From Entonaema liquescens (Eukaryota; Ascomycota; Sordariomycetes; Xylariales; Xylariaceae), in contig CADCSX010000005.1 in the NCBI GenBank assembly GCA_902805475.1, positions 1,933,501 through 1,997,500 on the forward strand: 64,000 nucleotides of DNA, in the 5' to 3' direction. Position numbers and translations under genes: made by a program. Positions 46,618 to 58,263 of this stretch are shown piece by piece; position 1 is the stretch's first letter, and every line of letters starts with the position of its first letter. The notes under the pieces are model-generated. The model saw only the letters and a program-made list of their open reading frames with translations. It was not told the DNA's origin and made no database searches.

Positions 46618-49305
46618 ATGGATCAGCCGGCGGCAAAGAAGAGAAGGCTGGCTCCTAAGATCGAGGCTCAAGCTAGTCCTCCGCATCCACCTCCATTCCC
46701 TCACGAGTCTGTAGGTATAATTCAATTGATGTATCCATCGATCCTTGGACTCACCTCAATAGGCGCTGCCCGCACAACAATACCAGGTTCAAGAGGCGCC
46801 CCCACCGCCCCCAGAAAGACATGAGTTCGAGTCGTTCGCGAGGCATCTGCAAGATGCCGCTATGCTTATATATCGTCAAACCCAAAAATCACCCTATACA
46901 AAGACTTCCGTTCTTATTTTACGCTGGGAAGAAGACAATGCCATCGAACACGACCTTGCCGCCCTCGACCAAGTCCTCCGCGATCGGTATAATTACCGCA
47001 CCGAGCGTTTCAACATTCCTACAGTTTTAAATCCTAGCGTCAAGCTTGGCGTTCGTATGGCATCATTTCTCGAAAATGCAGCACCCGATCATCTATTAAT
47101 AATATATTACGCGGGTTACGGTTATATCGGCGAGGACCACCAACTTTATTGGGCAAGGTAGGTCACTACACGGCAGCGTGGAAGATGCTCTAACACGTAA
47201 TCAGTAATCCGGAGAAGAATTCAAAGCTGAGATGGAATGGGATTCGCTGTCTCTTCGAAGATACCCAATCCGATATACTTCTACTTCTCGATACTTGTGC
47301 CACTAAAGAACAGCCGACTATAGAGGGCGGCAGTGTCAAACAGGTCATTGCGGCTAACTCGCCCGAGCATTATACCCGGGACCACGGCTTAAGGTCGTTC
47401 ACATCCCATATTACAGAAGTATTGGTTAAACTTGGTGCTGGGCGGCCGTTCACTTCTGAGCAATTATATCACGAACTAGCTATTCAGAGACAGCAAGAAC
47501 TGATACATGCGTCAGGGCTAACCAATGGAGCCAGCAAAAGCATACCCCCCACTGAAAAGTTACCAGTTTTATATACTCTAAGTTCTGTTAAGGGTCAAGT
47601 TATCTCTATATCCCCTCTCCCTTCTCATTCCGAGGTACTATCAAGATCCCCTCAAATTGGAGTTGACGGAGATGTCCAATTGTTGAGAACGTCCCGGGAA
47701 GAACCGATTATCCACCCAAGCGCAGTGGCAGACCTAACGTTCGATGAGCCGAGAGTATTAGTTTGTACGACTTTTGTCGGCGAAGCCAGCCCAGATATGT
47801 CTTCTTTCAACCATTGGCTTCACAACGCCCCTGCCATTGCCTCGAAAATTGCAGTCGAGGGTATGTTTCTAGGACCACCTACGATGCTACTCATATCAAT
47901 GCCGGTTCCCGTTTGGAATGTTGTCCAGCACGATAAGGTCTGCTGCTTCCTAGGATACGTGAATTCTCACAATATGACACATCTGTACAATCGACTAGTC
48001 AGTTCCGTCTCCGTCAATAAAGCATCAGCGAAAGACGTGGAAGATGGTCGGATGCTCCTCGAAGCTCGAGAAGTAGCTGCTAGCACGCCGATCGTACGCC
48101 GACACGAACTCCCCAGCCATTCACAGCTGCGACCAGAGACGCCGGTTCGTCCAGAGAGCACGGGTAGGCTTGATTCCATAACTTTACCTCAACCATCCGG
48201 TACCCCTAATATGACGTATGCTGGCTCGAGGCCGGGCACCGCCATACCCAAGAATGACGTTGAAGATTCAGCTGAGATGCAGGAAGCTGCCGAGCAGTTA
48301 AAGGCTCTAAGTCACGTCCGGCACTTGAGTAGCGATAACATATCTACCGCTCACACACAAGTCATACCTACAGATCACACAATGGCCACCCGCCGCGACG
48401 AAGTTTCGCCACACGACGCAAACGAATCCGGCGCAGACGAGGCTCCGTATAATACCGAATTCACGCCGCCATCCGCACGACCTAAGCAACAGAGGCGATC
48501 GCTTCAAAAGCAAGCACCGAAACAGGAAACACGTTGTAATCACTGCAGTCATGCCCCTTTTAAGGATTATTCGTCGCTACGGAAGCATATTGCCGCCGCC
48601 CATACTCGGCCTTTCCCTTGTGCTTTTGCTTTTGCCGGTTGCACCAGTACGTTTGGGTCTAAGAATGAATGGAAGAGACATATCGCTTCGCAACACCTGT
48701 GTCTCCAATATTACCGATGTTCGTCTTGCCCACAGAGTACGGTTGAAGGCAAGGGGAACGAATTTAATCGAAAAGATCTATTTACGCAACATCTTCGTCG
48801 TATGCATGCTCCTTTCGCGATAAAAAAGGCTCTTGCGAAGGGTGATAGCAAATTGCAATTAGACTGGGAAACACATGTGAAAGAGATGCAGCAAACATGT
48901 CTCGTGACTCGAAGACAACCCCCGCAAAAGTCCTCTTGTCCCAAGTCGGATTGTTCGAGTATTTTCGAGGGACCTACTTCTTGGGATGAATGGACCGAGC
49001 ACGTTGGTAGGCATATGGAAAAAGGCGAAGCGGGACGGCTCGGCGTTGATCGCCTACTAGCGAAATGGGCCTTGGAAGAAGGTATCATCGAACGCCGGGA
49101 CGACGGCGAATACCGGTTATGTAGCGGATCCGGCAATAACCCGGAGCGGGAGTCCGCCGGCAATAACATGGAATATCAGTCCGACGGAAACAAACGCGAC
49201 AGAGACAGAGATCGAGACAGAGATCAGGACCGGGACCGTGATCAAGAAGACAGGACGATAGTAGCAGCGAGTACGATGGTGGACAAAATGGACGTGGACG
49301 AATAA
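46618..49305 (+). CDS. Caspase-like domain fused to C2H2 zinc fingers
   Basis: Model: join(46618..46710, 46763..47157, 47205..49305), 862 residues, with frame-keeping GT-AG introns (the first donor is GTAGGT). The N-terminus has a basic KKRR patch, a possible nuclear signal. Residues about 60-240 resemble a caspase-like (C14) fold: strand HLLIIYYAGYGYIG (about 141-154), strand DILLLLDTCAT (186-196), then LRSFTSHITEVLVKLGAG. Cys194 sits where the catalytic Cys belongs, but the usual YYAGHG His is Tyr150. Residues about 240-600 are a middle region of unknown role. Four C2H2-like fingers follow (about 607-790: CNHC...H...H, CAFAFAGC..., CSSCPQ..., CPKSDC...). The C-tail is a repeated Arg-Asp run and ends MDVDE. 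Likely a nuclear or nucleic-acid-linked pseudoprotease; function unknown. Confidence 0.8.
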
Positions 49306-50817
49306 CACTGAACTATATTTTATACGGGATGCTTACTCAAAGCAGAGCATTCGAGGGAAATTTTCTTCTTAAGGGCATAGGGATCGGACGAAAATTACGT
49401 GCCTCGCGAGGTTTAACGGAGGCGGGCTTACGAATTTCTTTTGCTCATTTTACCGGGTGTATCCCAACTAGATGTGGCACGATCACCTGACGTTTCTATT
49501 TTGTTCAGCGCAGACTATAGGGACGACTGTACGACTATATACCACTTTCAAGCATGCTCTTGCGAATGTCCATCGGGTCGGTTGTTTGAGATAGACATAG
49601 GAGGGGGAAAGGAGGCCTGCATAATTTGGTTCGGTATATTCTTTTTATATTTTGATCACTTTGAGCGTTGCACAGTTTGGCACGTATCTGGTGATCGTCC
49701 CAAGGCTTCCGGATTTTATTGGGAGTCGGGAGTTTATATTTTAACATGACTCGGGTTCATCTTTGGCTGCTATTCTTGTAGAGTAACTTCAATGTCATAA
49801 ATCATTTTTCGGTGTGTGTTAGCCTCATCGTAAGGGTTATACTAGAGTCTGTATAAGTGTGCAAGTAGAAATATTTCTCGTGGCGGTCAAGTCTTCTATG
49901 TATATTTGCGCGTATAGCCTCGGGTTGCTCGGTGTAATTATTATCTTAGCCAGGTTCTTTTGCTGTCAATAGTCTTGCGGAGAACAATCCCAAGCCGGTG
50001 TTGTTCTCCACATCATCACCTTGGACATAACAAAACAAGCTTGTAAAAAGGGGAGATCATTGCTATCTTTTGATTGGTGGTTAAAGCAAACTGGCATGGA
50101 ATTGATATGGAGCCCCTGCGGGGGAGCTCTTAGTACATAGCTCGGTGCGGAGATGAGTAGCTGTGAGCTGTGGGGAAACAAGCCCTTAACCGCGTTTAGT
50201 TGCTTTAACCATTTCTCTTGTCTTTCCCAAAAGGTCCGGGGAAGCTCCGCGAAAGCGCCGCCAACAAAGGATTTTAAGAGCCTCCGACTTGACTTCACTC
50301 CGCCCTCTCCAACTACGCCTTAAGTAGATACGAATGCCAAGCAACTTGTATGGTCCGCCTTATAGAACATCACGTGCAACCGAAGGAGCGCCGAAGCTGG
50401 TATTGACGGTCCTCCACTGCTAACTGATATGATGTTCTTTGTGGATTGTGGCCTTACAGCCCTATGCCACTAGTCTAGAGCCGCTCTCGTTCAGAACCAT
50501 AATAATATGGTACATGATGAAAATGGTTCGAGCGGAGTAGCAATGAGAATATTGGGGTATATGCGGGGGCGGAGCTTACATAGTTGATCACGATCCTACG
50601 TTATTTCCCATGGGACGACTCCTACGTAAGTGGTACTCGTTAGACCAGGTTTATAAACATGTATATAAGTCTCAGAGGAACACCACCATCCCATGAAAGA
50701 TGAACCTGTACGCCGGGTCACACAACTTCCACGTGGAGATTGTCATTTCGAGACCGCTTTCTACCTACAAGTGGGATTGCTGCTGTGTGTGACAATTCTG
50801 TCACACATTCAACCAAA
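49306..50817. other. Spacer and promoter of the alpha-glucosidase
   Basis: No gene is supported; the frames at 49441-49749 and 49966-50298 look random. The last 300 bases carry a TATA box and a GCGGGG word (50563-50568). Confidence 0.5.
50662..50669 (+). promoter_or_regulatory. TATA box of the alpha-glucosidase gene
   Basis: TATATAAG lies about 150 bases before the start codon at 50818, a normal fungal spacing. GCGGGG at 50563-50568 upstream is a possible CreA site. Confidence 0.5.
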
Positions 50818-53680
50818 ATGGCAAACCTCTTGTCGCTTCTTACGGCGGCGACGGTGGTTTCAGCCGCTGCTGTCGTACGACGAGACTACCCAACCAACGA
50901 CGACCCTCTCGCTTCCTGTCCGGGTTATACCGCTTCGAATGTTGTTACCACGGATTCGGGATTGAGGGCGGATCTAAAACTTGCTGGAGAGGCTTGCAAT
51001 GTGTACGGGACCGATTTGAAGGACTTGACTCTCGAAGTCTCATATGACACCGGTAGGATAGACCGTAATAAACGTTAACATATGAGTATCTAGCTAATAC
51101 CCTATAGAAACGAGACTCCATGTCAAGATCCAAGATCCTGCTAACACCGTTTATCAAATTCCCGAGTCCGTCTTCCCTCGGCCTGAAGCTAAAGGTTCCA
51201 AAGAAGCGCAGTCCGCGTTGAAATTTGACTACACAGAAAGCCCATTTTCCTTTTCCGTGTCTCGCTCTGACTCGGGCGAGGTCCTTTTTGACACATCAGC
51301 CGCCAACATTGTCTTCGAGTCACAGTACCTACGCCTAAGAACCAAGTTGCCAGAAAACCCGAGTCTATATGGTCTCGGCGAACATTCGGATCCCTTTATG
51401 CTGAACACGACTGACTACATCCGTACATTTTGGTCGCAGGACTCCTTCGGTGTCCCTGAAGGCTCAAATTTGTATGGAAACCACCCTGTGTATTATGAGC
51501 ACCGAGAATCGGGCACCCACGGCGTTTTCTTCTTGAACTCCAATGGCATGGATATCGTGATCAACAACACCGCCGAAGCTGGGCAGTACCTCGAATATAA
51601 CACCCTTGGAGGTGTGTTGGACTTCTACTTCGTATCCGGTCCTAGTCCAATCGAAGTTGCGCAGCAATATGCTGAGATCGTGGGTCTTCCCACAATGCAG
51701 CCGTACTGGGGATTCGGGTTCCAGAACTGTCGATACGGATACCAAGATGTGTTTGAAGTGGCCGAGGTCGTCTACAACTACAGTCAAGCTGGCATTCCAC
51801 TTGAGACTATGTGGAACGACATTGACTACATGTACCGTAGAAGAGTAAGATTCTACCGGGTTATAATAGATCCACATCAAGCTAACATTTATTAGGTATT
51901 CTCCTTAGACCCCGAGAGATACCCTCTGCATAAGGTGCGCGAATTAGTCAACTACTTGCATGCGCACGACCAGCATTTCGTCGTCATGGTGGATCCCGCT
52001 GTGGCTTACCAGGACTTCCCGACTGCTTTCCAACGTGGTGTTGAAGATAACGTTTTCATACTCCGCGAGAATGGCACCGCATGGAAGGGTGTTGTATGGC
52101 CCGGAGTTACTGCCTTCCCAGACTGGTTCTCCGCCAACATTTCTAAATACTGGAACAACGAATTCTCTCTGTTCTTCTCACCCAAGGACGGAGTTGATAT
52201 CGATGCTCTCTGGATTGACATGAATGAGCCTTCTAACTTCCCATGCTTCTTCCCTTGCGATAACCCTGACGCTTCCGCTGTAGGCTACCCGCCAGAGCCA
52301 CCGCCAATTCGGTCTCCCCCTCGACCTCTCCCTGGCTTTTCTTGCGATTTCCAGCCTGAAGGCACAGACTGCCAGAAGACTGAAGTGAAGTCTGTAGAGA
52401 TTCGTGATGGTACCCCTCCAGCACATTTCGACAATCTCATCCTCACACCGCGCCAGGCAGAAGGCAACCAGTTGGGCCTACCCGATCGTGACCTTCTTTT
52501 CCCGAAATACGCGATTCACAACAAAGCCGCAGGTTCAGATAGCGCAAACGCAGCTGAGGGTGGTCTCTCTAACAAGACGGTCAACACCGATTTAGTTCAC
52601 CAGAATGGCCTGACCATGTACGACACGCATAACTTGTACGGTTCTATGATGTCTATTGCATCTCACGAAGCTATGCTTCAGAGGCGTCCTACCGTGCGGC
52701 CCATGATCATCACACGCTCCACATTCGCCGGAGCTGGTACTAAGGTTGGTCATTGGCTAGGAGACAACGTATCGACATGGGCCCAGTACCGCCTCGCTAT
52801 CAGAAGCATGCTCGCGTTTGCCTCCATCTACCAAATCCCAATGGTAGGTGCAGACACATGTGGTTTCGACGGCAATACCACCGAGCAGCTCTGTTCGCGC
52901 TGGACTGCCCTCGGCGCATTCGCACCGTTCTATCGCGTACACAACGGCCTCGAGTCTCTCCCCCAAGAACTGTACCGCTGGGAGACAACAACAAAGTCCG
53001 CACGCAAGTTCATTGATATCAGATACCGCCTAATCGACTACATGTACACAGCGATGCATGTCCAGACCGTTGACGGCACACCCTCGGTCAACCCGATCTT
53101 CTATATCTACCCGCAAGACAAGAACACCTACCCCCTCGACCTCCAGTACTTCCTCGGCCCCGGCCTACTCGTGGCTCCCGTAACCGAGGAGAACAGCACT
53201 ACCGTCGACGTGTACCTTCCCGATGACGTCTTCTACGACTTCTACACGCACGAGCGCATTGTCGGCGAGGGCAAGACCGTCACCGTTACGGACCAGGAGT
53301 GGACGGACCTACCGCTATACCTGCGTGGCGGAGTCATCGTCCCCTTACGCACGGAGTCCGGCATGACGACCACCGAGGTGCGCACCAAGCCCTTCGAGAT
53401 CCTGGTACCGGTAGGCAAGGACGGCAAGGCGAGCGGACGGCTGTATGTCGACGACGGCCAGAGCGTCGAGCAGACTGCCACGAGCGATATCCTGTTCGAG
53501 TACGCGGACGGCGTGCTCACTGTCAACGGTACGTTCGGGTACAAGACGGACGAGCTGAGGATCAGCAAGGTCACGTTCTTGGGCGTGGGAAGCGATAAGA
53601 AGCGCGCTGAGAAGGATGTGGTTACTGTTGAGGTGGATAGGTTACTTAGAGAGGCGTTTACCGTTGAGGTTAGCGAGTAG
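50818..53680 (+). CDS. Secreted alpha-glucosidase, glycoside hydrolase family 31
   Basis: Releases glucose from the non-reducing ends of maltose and alpha-glucans outside the cell. Model: join(50818..51052, 51108..51844, 51896..53680), 918 residues, normal for fungal GH31 enzymes. A signal peptide (MANLLSLLTAATVVSAAA) starts the protein, followed by VVRRDYP with a dibasic site. The introns are 55 and 51 nt and keep frame; the second joins YMYRRR to VFSLDPERYP. The nucleophile is Asp432 in WIDMNEPSNF and the acid/base is Asp614 in HWLGDNVSTW. The substrate loop GLGEHSD and several N-x-S/T sites are present. The C-terminal beta domains are complete. The gene looks intact; the 3' third is richer in G+C than the 5' part. 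Confidence 0.96.
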
Positions 53681-54903
53681 AGAGAAAAGGGACAAAAGGG
53701 GGAGAGAATATTTCAGGCATAAATAAGGCGTCTGTGTTAAATACATGTTAGATCTATGTATGTATGCTAGGTATTTATAATGTATAAACAAATGAATGAA
53801 TGTACTAAACTTCTACCATATTTGCCCATGTTATCCGACAGGAAGAGCCTCTTTCAATAGCTTCTCTAATCTACTCTCTCTATTTACCAGTCTTAGACAT
53901 GTTTCCTCCGGGACCCCTTCCGAGATTTACGTACTAAATATGCCGCTCGGACGGCGGTCTCTCGGTGGCCGAAACCAGATTAGACGGGACCGAGCTGTCG
54001 GTCCTCTATCCTACAATCAGAGATTTCGCTCCCCACGGGGTCGCGCAAGATATTCCTGGGGAAGATTTGCTTTCGACACCGAGGCTGGTAGGATATGTCG
54101 CGTGATCACTCGCCACCGAGCATGTTTACGGATTTATGGCTATAAAACTAGCCAACAACGTTACACGCTGAGCACGGCGCATTTATATGCGAAAGTCTAG
54201 AGCGGGCTTGAGTATGGATCGTCGGATATATCAGGGGAAGAGAAAGAGATCGGCTATGGAAGGTTTTAGGTAGGATAGAATGGGGGGGGGGTTAGGGGTA
54301 AGTAAAACGAAGTGAACTACTGGTAGAATTATGAGAGAGAAAAAAAAAGAAAATAAATATTCTACCTGGCGGGTCTTATTGAATATGATCAAGGTGTTAT
54401 CATAAGCAAAACGACACCGTCCTACAATTCGAGTATCTCGAGCAGAAAGGCGGTAGCAATATATTCTTTCTTCACCGACCCGCAAATATTTATATTTATA
54501 AAAATATTCTACCATTACCAAAATACCATAAGAGGAATTCTATCGGCTTAACTGATGGGTGTGATTGGATTCAACGTTACCCATGTGAGGTTGTCAAATT
54601 GACAAACAAACTTGGCGGCTGTCGTCTGCAACCATCCTACTTCGAACCGTCTTCTCTTTAAAAGGTCAAACAATCTAATGTGCTCAAGTACCACATTGCA
54701 AAAAAAAATAAAATAAAATAAAAAAAGAAGCAGCTGGCGAATTATTCCACCAAATCTTTTATATCCGCTTTTTTGTTTTATTTTATTTTTAAATTTTCAA
54801 CCTTCGTTTTCCAACAACCATCCCTTTTTGGGGGGATTTGCCTACGCAGCCAACCTGCACACCACATCATATCGCCAATTTCAACATTCGCAATCACGAC
54901 ACC
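53681..54903. other. Spacer with complementary A/T tracts
   Basis: No gene recognised. An A-rich AAAATAAAATAAAAT tract at 54700-54727 faces a T-rich TTTTGTTTTATTTTATTTTT tract at about 54770-54790, able to pair as an imperfect stem just upstream of the next gene. Confidence 0.5.
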
Positions 54904-56133
54904 ATGGGATCAGACGATCTTGTAGATATATCCAACGGCACCTGTTATTACGCCATCAACACAGAAGCTAAGGAAGATTACATTCCTTGCGGCAATGTCG
55001 GCGTCGGATTGGATTGGCACTGCTGTGTCGCTGGCGATATCTGTCTAGAGGATAGCGCATGCTATCACAGAAAGTGTAAGTAATAACACCACGCTATATC
55101 TCACAAAACTTAATGGCCTATTATGCTAATTATATCCCTATGATTAGATGATGTCACCTATCTAGCAGGCTGTACCGACAAGCGATACAGCTCTCCCAAT
55201 TGCCCGTACAAGGGAAAGTACGGCAGCCAACAGTGGGCGGGACTACAGCGCTGCGATAGCGATGATGACGATGACGACAAGAATATCTGGGCAGCATGCA
55301 AAGAAAACGCAGATGTTCCAGGCTCGAAGCCTCCTGCTCGTTGCGAGTGCTCCGACGATACCCAAGTCATCTCTGACAAGCCGAAACTCGACAATGTCGC
55401 ACTACTTCCTACGAGCCTAGGCGGCACTCTGTCGTGGTATGATGGTAAAAGGCCTACCCCAACAACCATCCACCCGACATCAAGCACGACATCCAGAGTC
55501 TCATCTGCGACGTCGTCTCCCACATCATCTTCAGACTCGTCAAGCCCCACGGGAACAGGCGATGGTAGCCCAGTTACTCCTCCTACGGATGTACCCAACG
55601 TATCTACAAACACCGGCACAGGCCCGACCCTCTCCACAGCAGCACAGATCGGCATCGGTGTCGGCGCAGGCGTTGGCGCCCTCCTTATCGGATGTCTCAT
55701 CTATCTCGCATTCCTGCTGCGCAAGCGCCGCCGAGGAAAGACCCACGGCTCCAGCACCGACTCCTCATCCACAGCACGACAGGACCAGCCCAGCGCCGAC
55801 AACCCATCGAGTTTCCTCACGCCACCGTTCCCGGGCAGCGGTAACGGACAGACAGGCGCGGCGTACACCAGTTTCAAGCCAGAACTCGCGGCCAACGAGC
55901 CCAACACGTACGTCCCGTACTCCCCTTCCAACGCCTCGACCGCCTTCTCCGGCTCGTCCATCTCCTCGCAGCAGCAGAGGCGATATACCGCGTACAACCC
56001 CCTGCTGCACGGCAACTACGCCGAGAAGAGCGAGGCGGGCCAGTTCCCGGTCTCGCCCTTGAGTCCGGAGCATGCAATTCCCGAGAAGGAAGAGGAGGCA
56101 CCTACAACGTATATTCACGAGTTGGAGGGCTAG
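54904..56133 (+). CDS. Cys-rich single-pass membrane protein, fungal type
   Basis: Function unknown. Model: join(54904..55075, 55148..56133), 385 residues; the 72-nt intron is GTAAGT...TAG with a GCTAAT branch. The first 130 residues are rich in cysteine, with GTCYY, IPCGNVG, HCCVAGDICL and CYHRK, a pattern seen in many mould surface proteins. A Ser/Thr/Pro linker (about 130-215) follows, then a Gly/Ala-rich membrane segment (about 224-248: IGIGVGAGVGALLIGCLIYL) with an LRKRRRGK stop-transfer sequence. The cytosolic tail is Ser/Pro-rich and ends YIHELEG. No clear signal peptide precedes the Cys-rich part; the topology is inferred from the basic residues after the membrane segment. Confidence 0.75.
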
Positions 56134-56788
56134 ATAAGAGGTGTTTGCCTTTTCTCCCTTAGGAAGGCCAGTATAATACAGGACGAACAGTAAGGAGAAG
56201 AGGGAAATTAGGCGTCATCTGGAGTTAAGGGGTTTCATGCTACCAAAAAAGGGTTAATTGTTTTCGAGGCTCCATTTTAATGAATCGGCTCGATATCGAG
56301 ATCGAGTCTGGTGTACTTTAGGACGATGTAGTTGTCGTCGAGGAGTGGCAAACGAATGATACGATTTGATGATTGGCCGAAGACGTTTAATGCTTTTCTA
56401 CCTAGGTACCTATCTATTATATACCTACCTGGCTTTGATGAATGAACGGAATGTGCTTATGCTGTTTATGGATGCTAAACAGAGTTATGCGTGTATGCGT
56501 GCAGTCATCATTGCCGAATACTCCATCACATCATGCTGTCGACTTCGGTCCAAGGTTGTATGTACATAGCAGAGGTTATCTTATCGTAGTCTCGATAGTA
56601 ATACTCATACTTGATATCTAGTGGGTTTTCCCGCGCTGTTGAGCCAACTATATGAACGAACTGATCGATATATGTACTAATACGTTGATCTCCCCATAGA
56701 TCTGCCTCTAGCTCATCGAAACTGTTTAATCTTGAAGCCGTTGCTTTCTATATGCCTCTAGCTATATGCTAGGTTTCATTGACTAGGT
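56134..56788. other. Spacer with TACC motif
   Basis: No gene recognised. TAGGTACCTATC and ATACCTACCTGG words lie at 56403-56430. Confidence 0.5.
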
Positions 56789-58006
56789 ATGGCGGAGAAT
56801 ACCGAGGCAAGCTATTCTACCCTCCATCAGCGAGAGGTGTTCTATGTGGGCGGCAAATACGTGCTAGACGACGCCGGACAGCACTCAGTACAAGGACAGA
56901 TGTATGTCGAGAGGCTTATTCCCATAGAATTAGACAAGAACCCAACAAGACCGTTCCCTATCATATTCATCCACGGCGCAACCAGATCCGGCGCGGTAAA
57001 GCTATCCCAGTCTCCCTGCCCCTCCTATCCAGCCAAGCACCCAATATACATACTGACATCGTCCAGGACTGGCTCACAAAGCCCGACGGACAACCAGGCT
57101 GGGCCTCCTACTTCCTCTCCCGAGGCTTCGAGTGCTACCTCGTCGACCTCCCCTTCTGCGGCCGAAGCCCCTGGCACCCCGCCAACGGAACTATGACCGC
57201 CCACCCGGCCGAAGCCACCCAGGCCCTGTTCACAGCCTGCCGGGACCTCGCGCCCTGGCCCCAGGCCAAGCTGCACACCCAATGGCCCGGCCCCGGGAAG
57301 CTCGGCGACGCTGTCTTCGACCGCCTGGCCGCGTCGGCGCAACCGATCCTCAGCGATCGTGTGGCGCAAGAGCAAGCTTCCCAACAAGCCTGCGCCGCAC
57401 TCCTCGACCGCGTCGGGCGGCCCGCTATCCTGCTTGGACACTCGGCAGGTGGCTCGACGCTGTGGCTAGCGGCGGACGCGCGGCCGGCATCCGTCCGGAT
57501 GGTCGTTGCGCTGGAGCCGACCGGCCCGCCGTTCTACAAGATCGGACTGAAGTCCGGGCCCAGCGCGCCGTACGGCATCGCCAATGCGCCGCTGACCTAC
57601 GCCCCGCCTGTTACGAACCCCGAGGCCGAGTTCAAAAAGACGCTTGTCCCGGCTCCAGGGCCAGATATGAAGGATTGTCTGCTGCAGAGCGAGGGCGGCT
57701 TGGGGCCACGACAGTTGGTTGGGTGGGTGGGTGTAAAGGTTCTGGTGGTCACGGCGCAGGCGTCGTACCACGCGCAGTACGACTGGGCGATTGTGCGGTA
57801 CCTAAGGCAGGCGGGGGTTAGGAGGGTGGAGCACTGGAGGTTGGAGGAGAGGGGGATTGGGGGGGAATGGCCATATGATGTTTATGGAGAGGAATAGCGA
57901 TGTGGTGGCTGCGGAGGTGGCGAGATGGATCGAGGAGGATCAGGGGCGGCGTAGTAGGTACCGTAAAAGGGGTAATAGGGTTGAGATTTCTGTACGATTG
58001 GTTTAG
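56789..58006 (+). pseudogene. Alpha/beta hydrolase with frameshift before the catalytic His
   Basis: Member of the alpha/beta hydrolase superfamily, substrate unknown. Exons 56789..56995 and 57067..57897 (71-nt intron, phase 0) join FIHGATRSGA to DWLTKPDGQPGW, a typical oxyanion-region match. The nucleophile elbow GHSAGG is intact. As read, the frame ends EWPYDVYGEE at 57897. If one G is removed from the seven-G run at 57859-57865, the frame instead reads GNGHMMFMERNSDVVAAEVARW and runs on to a stop at 58004-58006, restoring the expected catalytic His of GNGH. The extra G is therefore either an assembly error or an inactivating change. The protein body otherwise looks selected. Confidence 0.75.
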
Positions 58007-58263
58007 CTGAAGTTCTATTTCTCGGAGGCCTGGTTGGGTTAGGAAGGGTTGTGCTTGTCATGATCCCTCAAAGTTTCCTTTTTCCTTCTTCATTTTTCTT
58101 GGCACGTTGATATCGGTTTCGTCCGATGGCGCGGGAAGCGTTAAAACTATTACTCAGTATAGATGAACGACCGGCTAGCTTAAATCCATTACTCGATGAG
58201 ATTGTTGGGGTCTATCCAGTTCTATTGAAACCATATGTACCTGGTTCAAGCGGAAGGCCACTT

